64,000 nt of DNA, from contig NZ_CBCPJJ010000001.1 of the NCBI RefSeq assembly GCF_965118895.1, positions 248,001 through 312,000 of the forward strand, read 5' to 3'. This document shows positions 1-8,848 of this stretch, piece after piece. The position numbers were made by a program, and so were the translations under genes. Every line of letters starts with the position of its first letter. Position 1 is the first letter of the stretch. The notes under the pieces were generated by a model that saw only the letters and a program-made list of their open reading frames with translations, searched no databases and was not told the origin of the DNA. The stretch is from Rahnella inusitata_A (GTDB lineage Bacteria > Pseudomonadota > Gammaproteobacteria > Enterobacterales > Enterobacteriaceae).

Positions 1-90
1 CGCGGCGACGTTCTCGAACAAATTTATGGTATTCCGATGGGCATCCTTCCGCATCCGGCGGGCGGTGCTCCGGTGAGCTTTGTATACTAA
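1..90 (+). CDS. fhuC: Ferric hydroxamate ABC transporter ATPase, C-terminal end only
   Basis: Reading frame 1 is open from the first base to a TAA at 88-90 and gives 29 residues ending IPMGILPHPAGGAPVSFVY, which matches the tail of enterobacterial FhuC as I remember it. FhuC is the cytoplasmic ATPase that powers import of ferric hydroxamates (ferrichrome type) through FhuB. The Walker motifs lie outside the window. The next gene, fhuD, starts two bases after this stop codon, as expected for the fhuACDB order. Confidence 0.9.
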   Translation, partial: RGDVLEQIYGIPMGILPHPAGGAPVSFVY

Positions 91-91
91 T

Positions 92-994
92 ATGTCTGAT
101 TTTCCTCATTTTTCAGGGATCACGCGTCGCCGTCTGTTACAGGCGATGGCGTTATCCCCGCTTCTGGCTTCCATGCCAACGTTTGCCGCCTCGAAACCGG
201 ATCTCAGCCGTATTATCGCCCTTGAATGGCTGCCCGCCGAGCTGCTGATTGCGCTCGGCGTGATGCCGATGGCGATCGCCGATATTCCCAATTATCAACT
301 TTGGGTGGAAGAGCCAAAACTCGGCCCGGCGGTGATTGACGTCGGTCAGCGAACCGAACCGAATATGGAACTTATCCAGCAGCTGAAACCTTCTCTGCTG
401 CTGGTGACGCAGGGCTATGGCCCGAAAACGGCGCAGCTGGAATCGATCGCACCGGTCATCGACGTGAAAGCCAACGACGGCAGCGCGAAGCCGTTGCAAC
501 TGGCGATCAAATCCCTGCACAAACTGGCGGATTACCTTGGTTTACAGGGTAACGCTGAACAGCATTTGCAGCTTTATCACCAGCAACTGGCGAAAACCCG
601 CGAGCTGATGAAACCCGTCGCGCAACAACCCGTTCTGTTGATCACCTTTATCGACACCCGCCACGTGCTGGTGTTTGGTGAGGGCAGCCTGTTTCAGGAA
701 GTCATGGGCGACGTCGGTCTGACCAATGCGTGGCAGGGCGAAGGCAGTTTTTGGGGCAGCGTGTCGGTCGGGATCGAGCGGCTGGCGGGCATCAAAAACG
801 CCCGCGTGCTGTGTTTCGATCACGGCAGCGACGACATCATGGACGCCGTGGCACCGACGCCGTTGTGGAAATCGATGCCATTCGTTCGCAATAATCAGTT
901 CACCGTGGTGCCTGCGGTCTGGTTCTACGGCGCAACCTACAGCGCGATGCATTTCTGCCGCATTCTTAACAGCACCCTGGGGAAACCGGTATGA
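92..994 (+). CDS. fhuD: Periplasmic ferric hydroxamate-binding protein FhuD
   Basis: This 300-residue protein captures ferric hydroxamate siderophores in the periplasm and delivers them to FhuB. The N-terminus carries a twin-arginine export signal (ITRRRLLQAMALSPLL, about residues 10-25) followed by a cleavable AxA region near TFAA. The mature part has the long-helix siderophore-binding fold and the family end WFYGATYSAMHF. I chose the ATG at 92 over an in-frame TTG at 80 because the TTG lies inside fhuC and the ATG gives the usual family length. The stop overlaps the fhuB start (ATGA), so the two are translationally coupled. Fur-controlled iron regulation is expected from the family, but the promoter is outside the window. 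Confidence 0.95.
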   Translation: MSDFPHFSGITRRRLLQAMALSPLLASMPTFAASKPDLSRIIALEWLPAELLIALGVMPMAIADIPNYQLWVEEPKLGPAVIDVGQRTEPNMELIQQLKPSLLLVTQGYGPKTAQLESIAPVIDVKANDGSAKPLQLAIKSLHKLADYLGLQGNAEQHLQLYHQQLAKTRELMKPVAQQPVLLITFIDTRHVLVFGEGSLFQEVMGDVGLTNAWQGEGSFWGSVSVGIERLAGIKNARVLCFDHGSDDIMDAVAPTPLWKSMPFVRNNQFTVVPAVWFYGATYSAMHFCRILNSTLGKPV

Positions 995-2979
995 ACCGCC
1001 GCGCACTCAGCGTTTCGCTGATTTTACTGATCCTGATGACGCTGGCGGCCGGTGCGCTCAGCGTTTATAACCTGCATCAGCAGCTGCCTTATGACCTGTG
1101 GCGCAGCGCGCTGTGGCAGCCCAATATCGACGATGTTCAGCAGATGCTGTTTCACTACAGCTCGCTGCCGCGTATCGCCGTGGCGCTGCTGGCCGGTGCC
1201 GGTCTCGGACTGGTGGGCTTACTGTTTCAGCAGGTGCTGCGCAATCCGCTGGCGGAGCCGGCGACGCTCGGCGTTTCTGCCGGTGCGCAGCTCGGCCTGA
1301 CCATTGCCACGCTCTGGGCGCTGCCGGGCGGACTGGTCACCCAACAGTTCGCCGCCATGCTTGGCGCGGTGGTGATCGGCGTGTTGGTTTTCGGCATCGC
1401 CTGGGGGAAACGACTTTCGCCGGTGACGTTAATCCTCGCCGGTCTGGTGCTCGGCCTGTACTGCGGCGCGGTCAATGGCCTGCTCGGGTTGTTCAACTAT
1501 CAGCGCCTGCAAAGTTTATACATGTGGAGCAGTGGGGCGCTGAATCAGCAGGACTGGAATATTGCCTCGTTCCTGCTGCCGCGCGTGATTATCGTCTGGC
1601 TGCTGGCGTTTCTGTTACAGCGCCCGATGACGCTGCTCGGGCTGGACGACGGCGTGGCGAAAAATCTCGGTCTGGGATTATCGGCTGCGCGTCTTGCGGT
1701 GCTGGCGCTGGCAATCCTGATGAGTGCACAGCTGGTTAACGCGGTGGGCATGATCGGCTTTATCGGTCTGTTCGCCCCGTTGCTCGCGAAAATGCTCGGC
1801 GCACGCCGCCTGTTTGCGCGGCTGGTGATGGCTCCGCTTATCGGCGCACTGCTGCTGTGGTTCACCGATCAGGTGATGCAGTTCCTGACCCAATACTGGA
1901 TGGAAATCCCCACCGGTGCCGCGACCGCGCTGGTCGGTGCGCCGCTGCTGCTGTGGCTGCTGCCGCGCCTGCGTAACAGCATGACGCCGCCGCCGATGGA
2001 TCAGGGTGACAAGGTGCCGGATGAGCGTCAGCATCTGGTGCGCTGGGTGTCTTTGGCGTTACTGGTGCTGCTGGCGGGGCTGGCCGTTGCGCTGATGGCC
2101 GGTCGCAACGCCACCGGCTGGAACTGGTCGACGGGGGCTGATTTGCAGGCGCTGCTGCCGTGGCGAATGCCGCGCGTGATGGCGGCGCTGGCCGCGGGCA
2201 TTATGCTGGCGTCATCGGGCGTGCTGATTCAGAAACTGACCGGCAACGCCATGGCGAGCCCGGAAGTGCTGGGCATCAGCTCCGGTGCGGCGTTTGGCGT
2301 GGTTCTGATGATGTTTATCGTACCGGGCGATGCGTTTGTCTGGCTGCTACCGGCAGGCAGCGCCGGTGCGGCGATCACCTTGCTGGTGATCATGCTGGCC
2401 TCGGGAATACGCAGCTTCTCCGCCGAGCGGATGTTGCTGACCGGTATCGCACTCAGTACCGCGTTCAGCACCTTACTGACGTTGCTGCTGGCCAGCGGAG
2501 ATCCGCGCATGGGCGGCCTGCTGACCTGGATTTCGGGTTCGACCTATTCCGTCACCGCTGATGCCGCATGGCGCACACTGGGGCTGGCCGCGATCCTGAT
2601 GCTGCTGGTGCCGTTCCTGCGCCGCTGGATTAACATCCTGCCGCTCGGCAGCGTGACCGCAAAATCCGTCGGTATGGCGCTGACACCAAGCCGCATGGCG
2701 ATTCTGATGCTGGCCGCGATCATGACCGCCGCCGCGACGCTGACGGTCGGACCGCTGAGCTTTATTGGCCTGATGGCGCCGCACATGGCGCGCATGATGG
2801 GCTTTCGCCGCGCGATGCCGCAGTGGATGGTTGCCAGCATTCTCGGTGGCCTGCTGATGGTGTTTGCCGACTGGTGCGGCCGGATGTTCCTGTTCCCGAA
2901 TCAGATCCCCGCCGGTCTGCTCGCGACCTTTATCGGCGCGCCGTACTTTATCTATCTGCTGAGAAAACAGGCGAAATAA
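991..2979 (+). CDS. fhuB: Ferric hydroxamate ABC transporter permease FhuB
   Basis: FhuB is a 662-residue inner-membrane permease that forms the whole translocation channel by itself. The chain is a fused duplication: both halves contain the FecCD-type signature (GLLFQQVLRNPLAEPATLG near residue 75 and LIQKLTGNAMASPEVLG near residue 410) and about ten membrane segments each. The cytoplasmic GLxAP coupling loops (IGLFAPLLAKMLG and IGLMAPHMARMMG) that contact FhuC are present in both halves. The start overlaps the fhuD stop by four bases. The gene ends 21 bases before a strong hairpin terminator. Length and repeat structure are normal for the family. Confidence 0.95.
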   Translation: MNRRALSVSLILLILMTLAAGALSVYNLHQQLPYDLWRSALWQPNIDDVQQMLFHYSSLPRIAVALLAGAGLGLVGLLFQQVLRNPLAEPATLGVSAGAQLGLTIATLWALPGGLVTQQFAAMLGAVVIGVLVFGIAWGKRLSPVTLILAGLVLGLYCGAVNGLLGLFNYQRLQSLYMWSSGALNQQDWNIASFLLPRVIIVWLLAFLLQRPMTLLGLDDGVAKNLGLGLSAARLAVLALAILMSAQLVNAVGMIGFIGLFAPLLAKMLGARRLFARLVMAPLIGALLLWFTDQVMQFLTQYWMEIPTGAATALVGAPLLLWLLPRLRNSMTPPPMDQGDKVPDERQHLVRWVSLALLVLLAGLAVALMAGRNATGWNWSTGADLQALLPWRMPRVMAALAAGIMLASSGVLIQKLTGNAMASPEVLGISSGAAFGVVLMMFIVPGDAFVWLLPAGSAGAAITLLVIMLASGIRSFSAERMLLTGIALSTAFSTLLTLLLASGDPRMGGLLTWISGSTYSVTADAAWRTLGLAAILMLLVPFLRRWINILPLGSVTAKSVGMALTPSRMAILMLAAIMTAAATLTVGPLSFIGLMAPHMARMMGFRRAMPQWMVASILGGLLMVFADWCGRMFLFPNQIPAGLLATFIGAPYFIYLLRKQAK

Positions 2980-2999
2980 AGCCGGGATTGGTGCAACAG

Positions 3000-3024
3000 A
3001 AAGGGGCCAAAAGGCCCCTTTTTG
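3000..3024. terminator. Bidirectional intrinsic terminator between fhuB and hemL
   Basis: The 8-bp stem AAGGGGCC / GGCCCCTT with an AAAA loop is flanked by A on the left and T on the right, so it can end transcription from fhuB and from the convergent hemL. Confidence 0.85.
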
Positions 3025-3073
3025 CTTTGACTCCTTCCCCTCGTGAGAGGGCCAGGAGCAGTTCGAAAAGTTA

Positions 3074-4354
3074 TTACAGCTTTGCGAAACAGCGACGCGC
3101 AGCGTCAATGGTGCGCTGGATATCTTCTTCGCTGTGCGCCAGAGACATAAATCCGGCTTCGAACGCTGAAGGTGCCAGATAGACGCCTTCTTCCAGCATC
3201 AGGTGGAAGAACTTTTTGAATCGCTCAACGTTGCACTTCATCACGTCCTGATAGCAGGTCACGGTGTCTGAATCGGTGAAGAACAGGCCGAACATGCCGC
3301 CGACGTGGTTGACCACGAACGGGATGTTCTCCGCTTTCGCCGCGTGCAGCAAACCTTCTGCCAGCTGAGTGGTACGGTCGGTCAGGGTTTGATGGACGCC
3401 CGGCTGTGCCACCTGGGTCAGGCAGGCGATACCCGCTGCCATCGCAATCGGGTTACCGGAAAGTGTGCCCGCCTGATAAACCGGACCGGTCGGCGCCAGT
3501 GCGTCCATCACTTCACGACGACCACCGAATGCGCCCACCGGCATACCGCCACCGATGATTTTGCCCAGACAGGTCAGATCCGGTACGACGTCGTAATACT
3601 CCTGAGCACCGCCCAGCGCGACGCGAAAACCGGTCATCACTTCGTCGATGATCAGCAGCGCGCCGAACTCGTCACAAATCGCGCGCAGACCCGGCAGGAA
3701 TTCCGGCAGCGGCGGCACGCAGTTCATATTGCCCGCCACCGGCTCAACGATAATACAGGCAATATCGTCAGGGAATTGTTCGAACGCGGCGCGCACGGAA
3801 TCCAGGTCGTTATAGGTGCAGGTCAGGGTATGTTTGGCGAAATCCGCCGGAACGCCCGGAGAGTTTGGCTGGCCGAGGGTCAGCGCGCCGGAACCGGCTT
3901 TCACCAGCAGGCAGTCGGCATGGCCGTGGTAGCAGCCTTCGAATTTGACGATTTTATCGCGATGGGTAAAGCCGCGCGCCAGTCGGATGGCGCTCATGGT
4001 CGCTTCGGTGCCGGAGTTCACCATGCGCACCATGTCCATGCTTGGCACCAGTCCGGTGACCAGTTCGGCCATTTTCACTTCCATTTCGGTCGGTGCGCCA
4101 AAGCTTAAACCGCGCTGTGCCGCTTCGATCACTGCGTTGCGGATTTCCGCATTATTGTGGCCGAGCACCATCGGTCCCCAGGAACCGACGTAGTCGATAT
4201 AAGCTTTGCCATCGGCATCAAACAAAAAGGCACCGTCAGCACGTTCGATGAATAACGGGACGCCGCCGACGCCGGAGAAGGCACGTACCGGCGAATTCAC
4301 ACCGCCCGGGATTAGCGCTTGCGCCTGCGTGAACAGACTTTCTGACTTACTCAT
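3074..4354 (-). CDS. hemL: Glutamate-1-semialdehyde 2,1-aminomutase
   Basis: HemL converts glutamate-1-semialdehyde to 5-aminolevulinate, the second step of the C5 route to haem, in the cytoplasm. The 426-residue sequence is full length and shows the class III aminotransferase signatures: the start SESLFTQAQALIPGGVNSPV, the cofactor segment LLIIDEVMTGFR, and the PLP lysine in CLGKIIGGGMPVGAFGG (near residue 265). A Shine-Dalgarno AGGAG precedes the ATG. It is convergent with fhuB and divergent from clcA, as in E. coli. Nothing unusual was seen. Confidence 0.97.
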   Translation of the reverse strand: MSKSESLFTQAQALIPGGVNSPVRAFSGVGGVPLFIERADGAFLFDADGKAYIDYVGSWGPMVLGHNNAEIRNAVIEAAQRGLSFGAPTEMEVKMAELVTGLVPSMDMVRMVNSGTEATMSAIRLARGFTHRDKIVKFEGCYHGHADCLLVKAGSGALTLGQPNSPGVPADFAKHTLTCTYNDLDSVRAAFEQFPDDIACIIVEPVAGNMNCVPPLPEFLPGLRAICDEFGALLIIDEVMTGFRVALGGAQEYYDVVPDLTCLGKIIGGGMPVGAFGGRREVMDALAPTGPVYQAGTLSGNPIAMAAGIACLTQVAQPGVHQTLTDRTTQLAEGLLHAAKAENIPFVVNHVGGMFGLFFTDSDTVTCYQDVMKCNVERFKKFFHLMLEEGVYLAPSAFEAGFMSLAHSEEDIQRTIDAARRCFAKL

Positions 4355-4540
4355 TATTCGGCTCCTGGTTTTTGATGCTTTTAAGACATAAGGGATAATA
4401 ATGCGCCCATTCTAGTGAACTGAGCGACGTTATCAAATCGTAAACCGTGCGGCATTTTGTCCTGAGTCCTGTCGGGACGCCATTATGTGTGATTAAATCC
4501 ATCCATCTTCCATTACCTTTTCTGTATTTTTCCATCGCTG

Positions 4541-6004
4541 ATGAATGAATCAAATATCCAAACGCCTGAGGCGGCGCTCGCCCACGGCCCGCGTAAACGC
4601 AGTGAAGTGCTGCGCATGTTCCTGCGTCGCGACAAAACGCCGGTCGCTATTCTGATTGTCGCCGCCGTGGTGGGGATCGTCGCTGGTTTGCTCGGCATCG
4701 CGTTTGAGAAAGCGGTGAACTGGGTGATGGCGGCGCGGATCTCGGGGCTGGGGCTGTTCAACGATTACTGGATTTTTCTCTGGCCGCTGACCTTTGTGTT
4801 CTCTGCGGTGCTGGCGATGGGCGGCTATTATCTCGTCCGGCGTTTCGCGCCGGAGGCAGGCGGTTCGGGCATTCCTGAAATCGAAGGTGCGCTGGAAGAG
4901 CTGCGGCCGGTGCGCTGGTGGCGGGTGATCCCGGTGAAATTCTTTGGTGGCATGGGCACGCTCGGTGCAGGCATGGTGCTGGGGCGCGAAGGGCCGACGG
5001 TACAGATGGGCGCCAACGTCGGCAAAATGATGGTGGATATCTTCCGGCTGCGCAGCGCCGAGGCGCGACATTCACTGCTGGCGACCGGCGCGGCGGCGGG
5101 GCTTTCAGCCGCTTTCAACGCGCCGCTGGCCGGGATCCTGTTTATCCTTGAAGAGATGCGGCTGCAATTTCGCTACAGCCTGATTTCAATAAAAGCGGTG
5201 TTTATCGGCGTGATTATGTCGAGCATCGTTTTCCGTATTTTCAACGGCGATGTGGCGGTGATTGAAGTCGGTAAACTGGCCAATGCGCCACTCAACACGC
5301 TGTGGCTGTATCTGGTGTTGGGGATGGTGTTTGGCGTGGTTGGCGTCAGTTTCAATGCGCTGATCTTCCGCACGCAGGATATGTTTGCCCGGCTGCACGG
5401 TGGTAATCTGCGCAAGATTTTGATTATAGGCGGTGTGCTGGGTGGATTCTGCGGCCTGCTCGGGCTCATCCAGCCGGAAGCGGCGGGCGGCGGTTTTGCA
5501 CTGATCCCGCTGGCGGCGGCGGGGAAATACAGCCTGCTGATGTTGCTGTTCATCTTTATCGTGCGCGTCGCCACCACGTTGCTGTGTTTTGCCTCCGGTG
5601 CGCCGGGCGGGATTTTCGCGCCTATGTTGGCACTGGGCACATTGCTGGGCACCGCCTTTGGCACCGCCGCGCTGGCGTGGTTCCCGCAATACGGTATTGA
5701 ACCCGCGACCTTCGCGATTGCCGGAATGGGCGCGCTGTTTGCTGCCAGCGTCCGTGCGCCGCTCACCGGTATTGTGCTGGTGCTGGAGATGACCGACAAC
5801 TATCAGCTGATTTTGCCGATGATCATCACCTGCCTTGGCGCGACCCTGCTGGCGCAGTTTTTGGGCGGTAAGCCCTTGTATTCAGCCATCCTGACCCGCA
5901 CGTTACAGAGACAAGAACGCGAGAATGCCGAAAAAGCGCAGGCAGAAACTGCCGCCGAGAGCACCAATAAGCAGGACAGCGCCGTGAAAAATGCCCATAC
6001 TTGA
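4541..6004 (+). CDS. clcA: H+/Cl- exchange transporter ClcA
   Basis: ClcA swaps two chloride ions for one proton across the inner membrane and supports extreme acid resistance. The 487-residue protein contains the CLC selectivity-filter signatures GSGIPEIEG, GREGPTVQMG (with the gating glutamate) and GAPGGIFAP, and the inner proton glutamate region LFILEEMRLQFRYS. The C-terminus ends in a charged, Ala/Glu-rich cytoplasmic tail of about 30 residues after the last membrane helix, with no CBS domains. It is transcribed away from hemL and sits just ahead of erpA. The ATG at 4541 gives a typical N-terminus; the ribosome-binding site is weak. Confidence 0.95.
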   Translation: MNESNIQTPEAALAHGPRKRSEVLRMFLRRDKTPVAILIVAAVVGIVAGLLGIAFEKAVNWVMAARISGLGLFNDYWIFLWPLTFVFSAVLAMGGYYLVRRFAPEAGGSGIPEIEGALEELRPVRWWRVIPVKFFGGMGTLGAGMVLGREGPTVQMGANVGKMMVDIFRLRSAEARHSLLATGAAAGLSAAFNAPLAGILFILEEMRLQFRYSLISIKAVFIGVIMSSIVFRIFNGDVAVIEVGKLANAPLNTLWLYLVLGMVFGVVGVSFNALIFRTQDMFARLHGGNLRKILIIGGVLGGFCGLLGLIQPEAAGGGFALIPLAAAGKYSLLMLLFIFIVRVATTLLCFASGAPGGIFAPMLALGTLLGTAFGTAALAWFPQYGIEPATFAIAGMGALFAASVRAPLTGIVLVLEMTDNYQLILPMIITCLGATLLAQFLGGKPLYSAILTRTLQRQERENAEKAQAETAAESTNKQDSAVKNAHT

Positions 6005-6092
6005 AGCATTAACTCAGGTATAAGATAATGAGTTCATTATTCAGACAGTCAATCTGGCGGCCTGAACAGATGCGGATTGGGAGTGAGAAATT

Positions 6093-6452
6093 ATGAGTGA
6101 AGCGTTAATGAATGAAACAACCGCGTTGCCGTTACAGTTTACTGAGGCCGCGGCGCGTAAGGTGCAGAACCTTATTTCTGATGAAGAAAATCCGAACCTG
6201 AAACTGCGTGTTTATATCACCGGCGGCGGTTGCAGTGGGTTCCAGTACGGTTTTACCTTCGATGATAAAATCAATGACGGCGACATGACCATCGAGAAAG
6301 CCGGTGTGGCGCTGGTGGTTGATCCGATGAGCCTGCAATATCTGGTCGGCGGCTCGGTGGATTATACCGAAGGTCTGGAAGGTTCACGTTTTATCGTGAC
6401 GAATCCGAACGCGAAAACAACCTGTGGTTGCGGATCATCGTTTAGCATTTGA
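6093..6452 (+). CDS. erpA: Iron-sulfur cluster insertion protein ErpA
   Basis: ErpA is an A-type carrier that hands [Fe-S] clusters to apo-proteins, including enzymes of isoprenoid synthesis. The three cluster cysteines are present: one in GGGCSGFQYGF and two in the C-terminal TCGCGSSFS. The ATG at 6093 has GGGAG about nine bases upstream and gives 119 residues; an in-frame ATG at 6108 would give the 114 residues known in E. coli, so the extra MSEAL may not be real. The gene stands between clcA and a strong terminator. Confidence 0.95.
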   Translation: MSEALMNETTALPLQFTEAAARKVQNLISDEENPNLKLRVYITGGGCSGFQYGFTFDDKINDGDMTIEKAGVALVVDPMSLQYLVGGSVDYTEGLEGSRFIVTNPNAKTTCGCGSSFSI

Positions 6453-6472
6453 TTGTTTTGAACGCACAAAAT

Positions 6473-6507
6473 AAAAAGCCCGTTTGCTGCTGCAGACGGG
6501 CTTTTTT
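6473..6507 (+). terminator. Intrinsic terminator of erpA
   Basis: The stem AAAAAGCCCGT / ACGGGCTTTTTT, with a CTGCAG-containing loop, is followed by a T run. It lies about 20 bases after the erpA stop. Confidence 0.9.
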
Positions 6508-6562
6508 AATGGGTTTTTCCGAGCGGGAAGGGCGCTCCGGTAAGTAAGTACTTACCAGAAGA

Positions 6563-6808
6563 TCACCATTCAACGGTGACCAGCTTTGAACCAACGCTGA
6601 TGCCGGGGACGGCGGTGAGCAGGGTTTCGCTGATGTGCGGCGGGCTCATCGTGCGGCTGGCGCAGGTCACGGAGGTGCCGGTGTGTGCGGCGTTCACCTG
6701 ACAGGTCGGTAAGATAGTCAGGCTGATGTTGATATCGCCGCTGGTCATGCCCGCGACCGCAGCCAGCGGGCTCAGGGCGAGCAACACGCTGAGTAATAAC
6801 GCTTTCAT
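6563..6808 (-). CDS. Small exported protein resembling a minimal spore-coat-U pilin
   Basis: This is an 81-residue secreted protein of unknown role. The first 20 residues (MKALLLSVLLALSPLAAVAG) form a clear Sec signal peptide. The mature part is about 61 residues with two cysteines. Its first strand GDINISLTILPTCQVN resembles the start of the Csu pilin subunits encoded near 26-32 kb, SVTCAS resembles their second-cysteine strand, and the ending LVTVEW resembles their C-terminal TVSW/TLAW strand. The middle of the normal domain (about 80 residues) is absent. I chose the ATG at 6808 because AGGA lies upstream; a start at 6835 would spoil the signal peptide. It could be a degenerate pilin or an independent small envelope protein. 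It occupies the erpA-btuF slot that holds yadS in E. coli. Confidence 0.6.
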   Translation of the reverse strand: MKALLLSVLLALSPLAAVAGMTSGDINISLTILPTCQVNAAHTGTSVTCASRTMSPPHISETLLTAVPGISVGSKLVTVEW

Positions 6809-7149
6809 TTCAATTTTCCTGCTGGTGTCGATCAATGTAAATAGAGCAATGTTTTGTAGATCAATAATTCAGCGTGGCTGAAAAAGATTATCGGTCTAAT
6901 TTTGGCGGTCTTTAATCCGTTAAGGATTTTAGCCACAGTTTTGTCGTATCAGAAGCCGGTTATTTTATTATTTTTTTTGTTATACAAAGAGATAATGATA
7001 AAGCAGAGGCGGTCAGCATACGAAGGATTTTACGCCGGACATGTTAACAGATGCCAGCGTCGATTTATTGATTTTGATTAATAAAGCAGCAATTCAGAAA
7101 AATACCACAGAGTGCTTAAGGTGCTCACACAAAAAAAGTTAGTGAGTAT
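6809..7149. other. AT-rich intergenic region between the small exported gene and btuF
   Basis: No gene is supported here. The region must hold the promoter of the leftward small exported gene and the downstream end of btuF. It contains long T and A runs around 6960-6985, but no hairpin terminator I would defend and no recognisable operator. Confidence 0.5.
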
Positions 7150-7965
7150 TCACCCCTGAGACAAGCCTGTAAGCTGCGGGCACAGCTGTCGGGCGGCCAG
7201 TAAAATACGCGGCCCCGCGCGGCTGAACCAGTCAGATTCCAGCGTAATTACCGGCACACTGAGCAGCGACCGCCAGTAATCCTCAATCACCTGTTTTTGC
7301 GATTTTCCGCCTGCAATCACGATAATCTGCGGATGACGGCTTAAAACCTGCTCCCGGCTGACCTGAGGCCAAGGGACTCGGCTATCAGCGAAAATATTTT
7401 TTGCACCACACAGTTCCAGCACTTCACTTTGCATTGTCGCCGAAGAGGCAGTAAACAGCGGCTGTGTACCGAACTGAATAAAGGCGGGAACCGGATTATC
7501 GCGGTGATATTTCAGCTTCAGCGCCTGCCATTGCTGGCGGAAATCTGCTGCGGCACGCTGAGCAGTGGCGGGTTCCGCGCTGTATTGCGCCAGTTCCTCC
7601 AGCGCCTGAGCGATTTGCCCGGCATTTTGCGGATCGAGATACACCACGTGGATGCCGAGCGACGTCAGCTGATCGAGCGGACGCTGCGGATTACCGCCGC
7701 GCCAGGCGAGCACCAGATCGGGTTTCAGCGTCACGATACGTTCGGTGTTAATCCCCTGCCAGTTCGCCACCTGCTCAATCTTAGTCGCCTGTGGCGGATA
7801 ATCGGAGTAAGCACTCACCCCGACCAGCTTATCGCCCAGCCCGGCGGCAAACGCCAGTTCTGTCAGATTGGGTGCCAGACTGATCACCCTCTGCGCCGGT
7901 GCCGTCATCGCCGTAATGGGCAGCAACAGCACACTCAGCATGAGACAGAACCGGCGCATCATCAC
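7150..7965 (-). CDS. btuF: Periplasmic vitamin B12-binding protein BtuF
   Basis: BtuF binds cobalamin in the periplasm and feeds the BtuCD importer. The protein starts with a signal peptide (RRFCLMLSVLLLPITAMTAPA) and carries the family blocks RVISLAPNLTELAFAAG, YSDYPPQA, LKPDLVLAWRGGNPQR and SRVPWPQVSREQVL. The upstream end reads GTG-ATG-ATG; the GTG at 7965 overlaps the mtnN stop, and the ATGs at 7962 or 7959 are equally possible starts. It is the second gene of a mtnN-btuF unit, as in E. coli. btuC and btuD are not in the window. Confidence 0.93.
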   Translation of the reverse strand: MMMRRFCLMLSVLLLPITAMTAPAQRVISLAPNLTELAFAAGLGDKLVGVSAYSDYPPQATKIEQVANWQGINTERIVTLKPDLVLAWRGGNPQRPLDQLTSLGIHVVYLDPQNAGQIAQALEELAQYSAEPATAQRAAADFRQQWQALKLKYHRDNPVPAFIQFGTQPLFTASSATMQSEVLELCGAKNIFADSRVPWPQVSREQVLSRHPQIIVIAGGKSQKQVIEDYWRSLLSVPVITLESDWFSRAGPRILLAARQLCPQLTGLSQG

Positions 7966-8666
7966 TCTTGTGAATCAGCCAGTGCTTTGAGCATTGCGTC
8001 CACCATCAGGGTGGATTGCTGTGCTGCGACAGCCAGAAACTCTTCGAAGCTCAGGTGAGATTCGCCGTCGGCCACGTCAGAAATCGCGCGTACAACGACA
8101 AACGGCGTCTCGAACAGGTGGCAAACGTGGCCGATAGCCGCCGCTTCCATTTCGACTGCCGCGACGTTCGGGAAAGTGGCACGGATACGTGCCAGTGGCG
8201 CTGCGCCGTTGATGAAGGCGTCACCGCTGCACACCAGACCGCGCACGGCGTTCAGATCCAGCTGACGGATACAGGTTTCAGCCAGTTCGATAAGCATCGG
8301 ATCAGCGGTAAACGCCGCCGGACAACCTGCCATCTGGCCAGGCTCATAACCGAACGCGGTCACGTCGGCGTCGTGATAACGCACTTCATCAGACACCACG
8401 ATATCGCCGACCTTCAGCGTTTTCGCCAGACCGCCCGCCGAACCGGTGTTGATCACCACGTCAGGCTGGCAGTGTTCCAGCAGTAGCGTGGTGCCCATCG
8501 CTGCCGAGACTTTACCGATGCCGGATTTCAGCAACGCCACGTCAACGCCGTGCAGCTGACCGGTGTAGATTTCGCAGCCCGCGCGTTCAATGGTCTGACG
8601 GTTGATGATCTTGTCGCGCAGCAGAGTCACTTCCTGCTCCATAGCGCCGATGATGCCTACTTTCAT
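7962..8666 (-). CDS. mtnN: 5'-methylthioadenosine/S-adenosylhomocysteine nucleosidase
   Basis: MtnN (Pfs) cleaves methylthioadenosine and S-adenosylhomocysteine, clearing by-products of polyamine synthesis and methylation and making the LuxS substrate. The 234-residue sequence begins MKVGIIGAMEQEV, which includes the catalytic glutamate, and has the purine-binding EMEAAAIGHVC and the catalytic-aspartate segment VRAISDVADGESHLSF. Length and order are normal. Its stop overlaps the btuF start, and it is divergent from dgt. Confidence 0.97.
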   Translation of the reverse strand: MKVGIIGAMEQEVTLLRDKIINRQTIERAGCEIYTGQLHGVDVALLKSGIGKVSAAMGTTLLLEHCQPDVVINTGSAGGLAKTLKVGDIVVSDEVRYHDADVTAFGYEPGQMAGCPAAFTADPMLIELAETCIRQLDLNAVRGLVCSGDAFINGAAPLARIRATFPNVAAVEMEAAAIGHVCHLFETPFVVVRAISDVADGESHLSFEEFLAVAAQQSTLMVDAMLKALADSQE

Positions 8667-8848
8667 ATGAATACTCGCAGATGTGGGTGAAATTGGCCGC
8701 AGCAGAGGCGGAATTGACGCTTTAATATCGGCATTAATACCGAAAACAATGCGCGATAGTCTATCATGGCTAATGGTAAGAGATAATGCGTTTGGGATGC
8801 AGAGTTCGCCTCTGCCGGGCGTGTGAGTGGCTGAAAAGGTGGGAATTC

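Noticed and set aside
3305..4108. A 267-codon frame antisense to hemL
   Set aside because: It is a shadow of hemL with no ribosome-binding site or protein-like features.
6809..7149. A cobalamin riboswitch next to btuF
   Set aside because: The region lies downstream of btuF, not upstream, and no B12-box-like sequence was seen.
8786..8848. N-terminal extension of Dgt by 21 residues
   Set aside because: It is Cys/Arg-rich, not seen in the family, and the ATG at 8849 has a much better ribosome-binding site.
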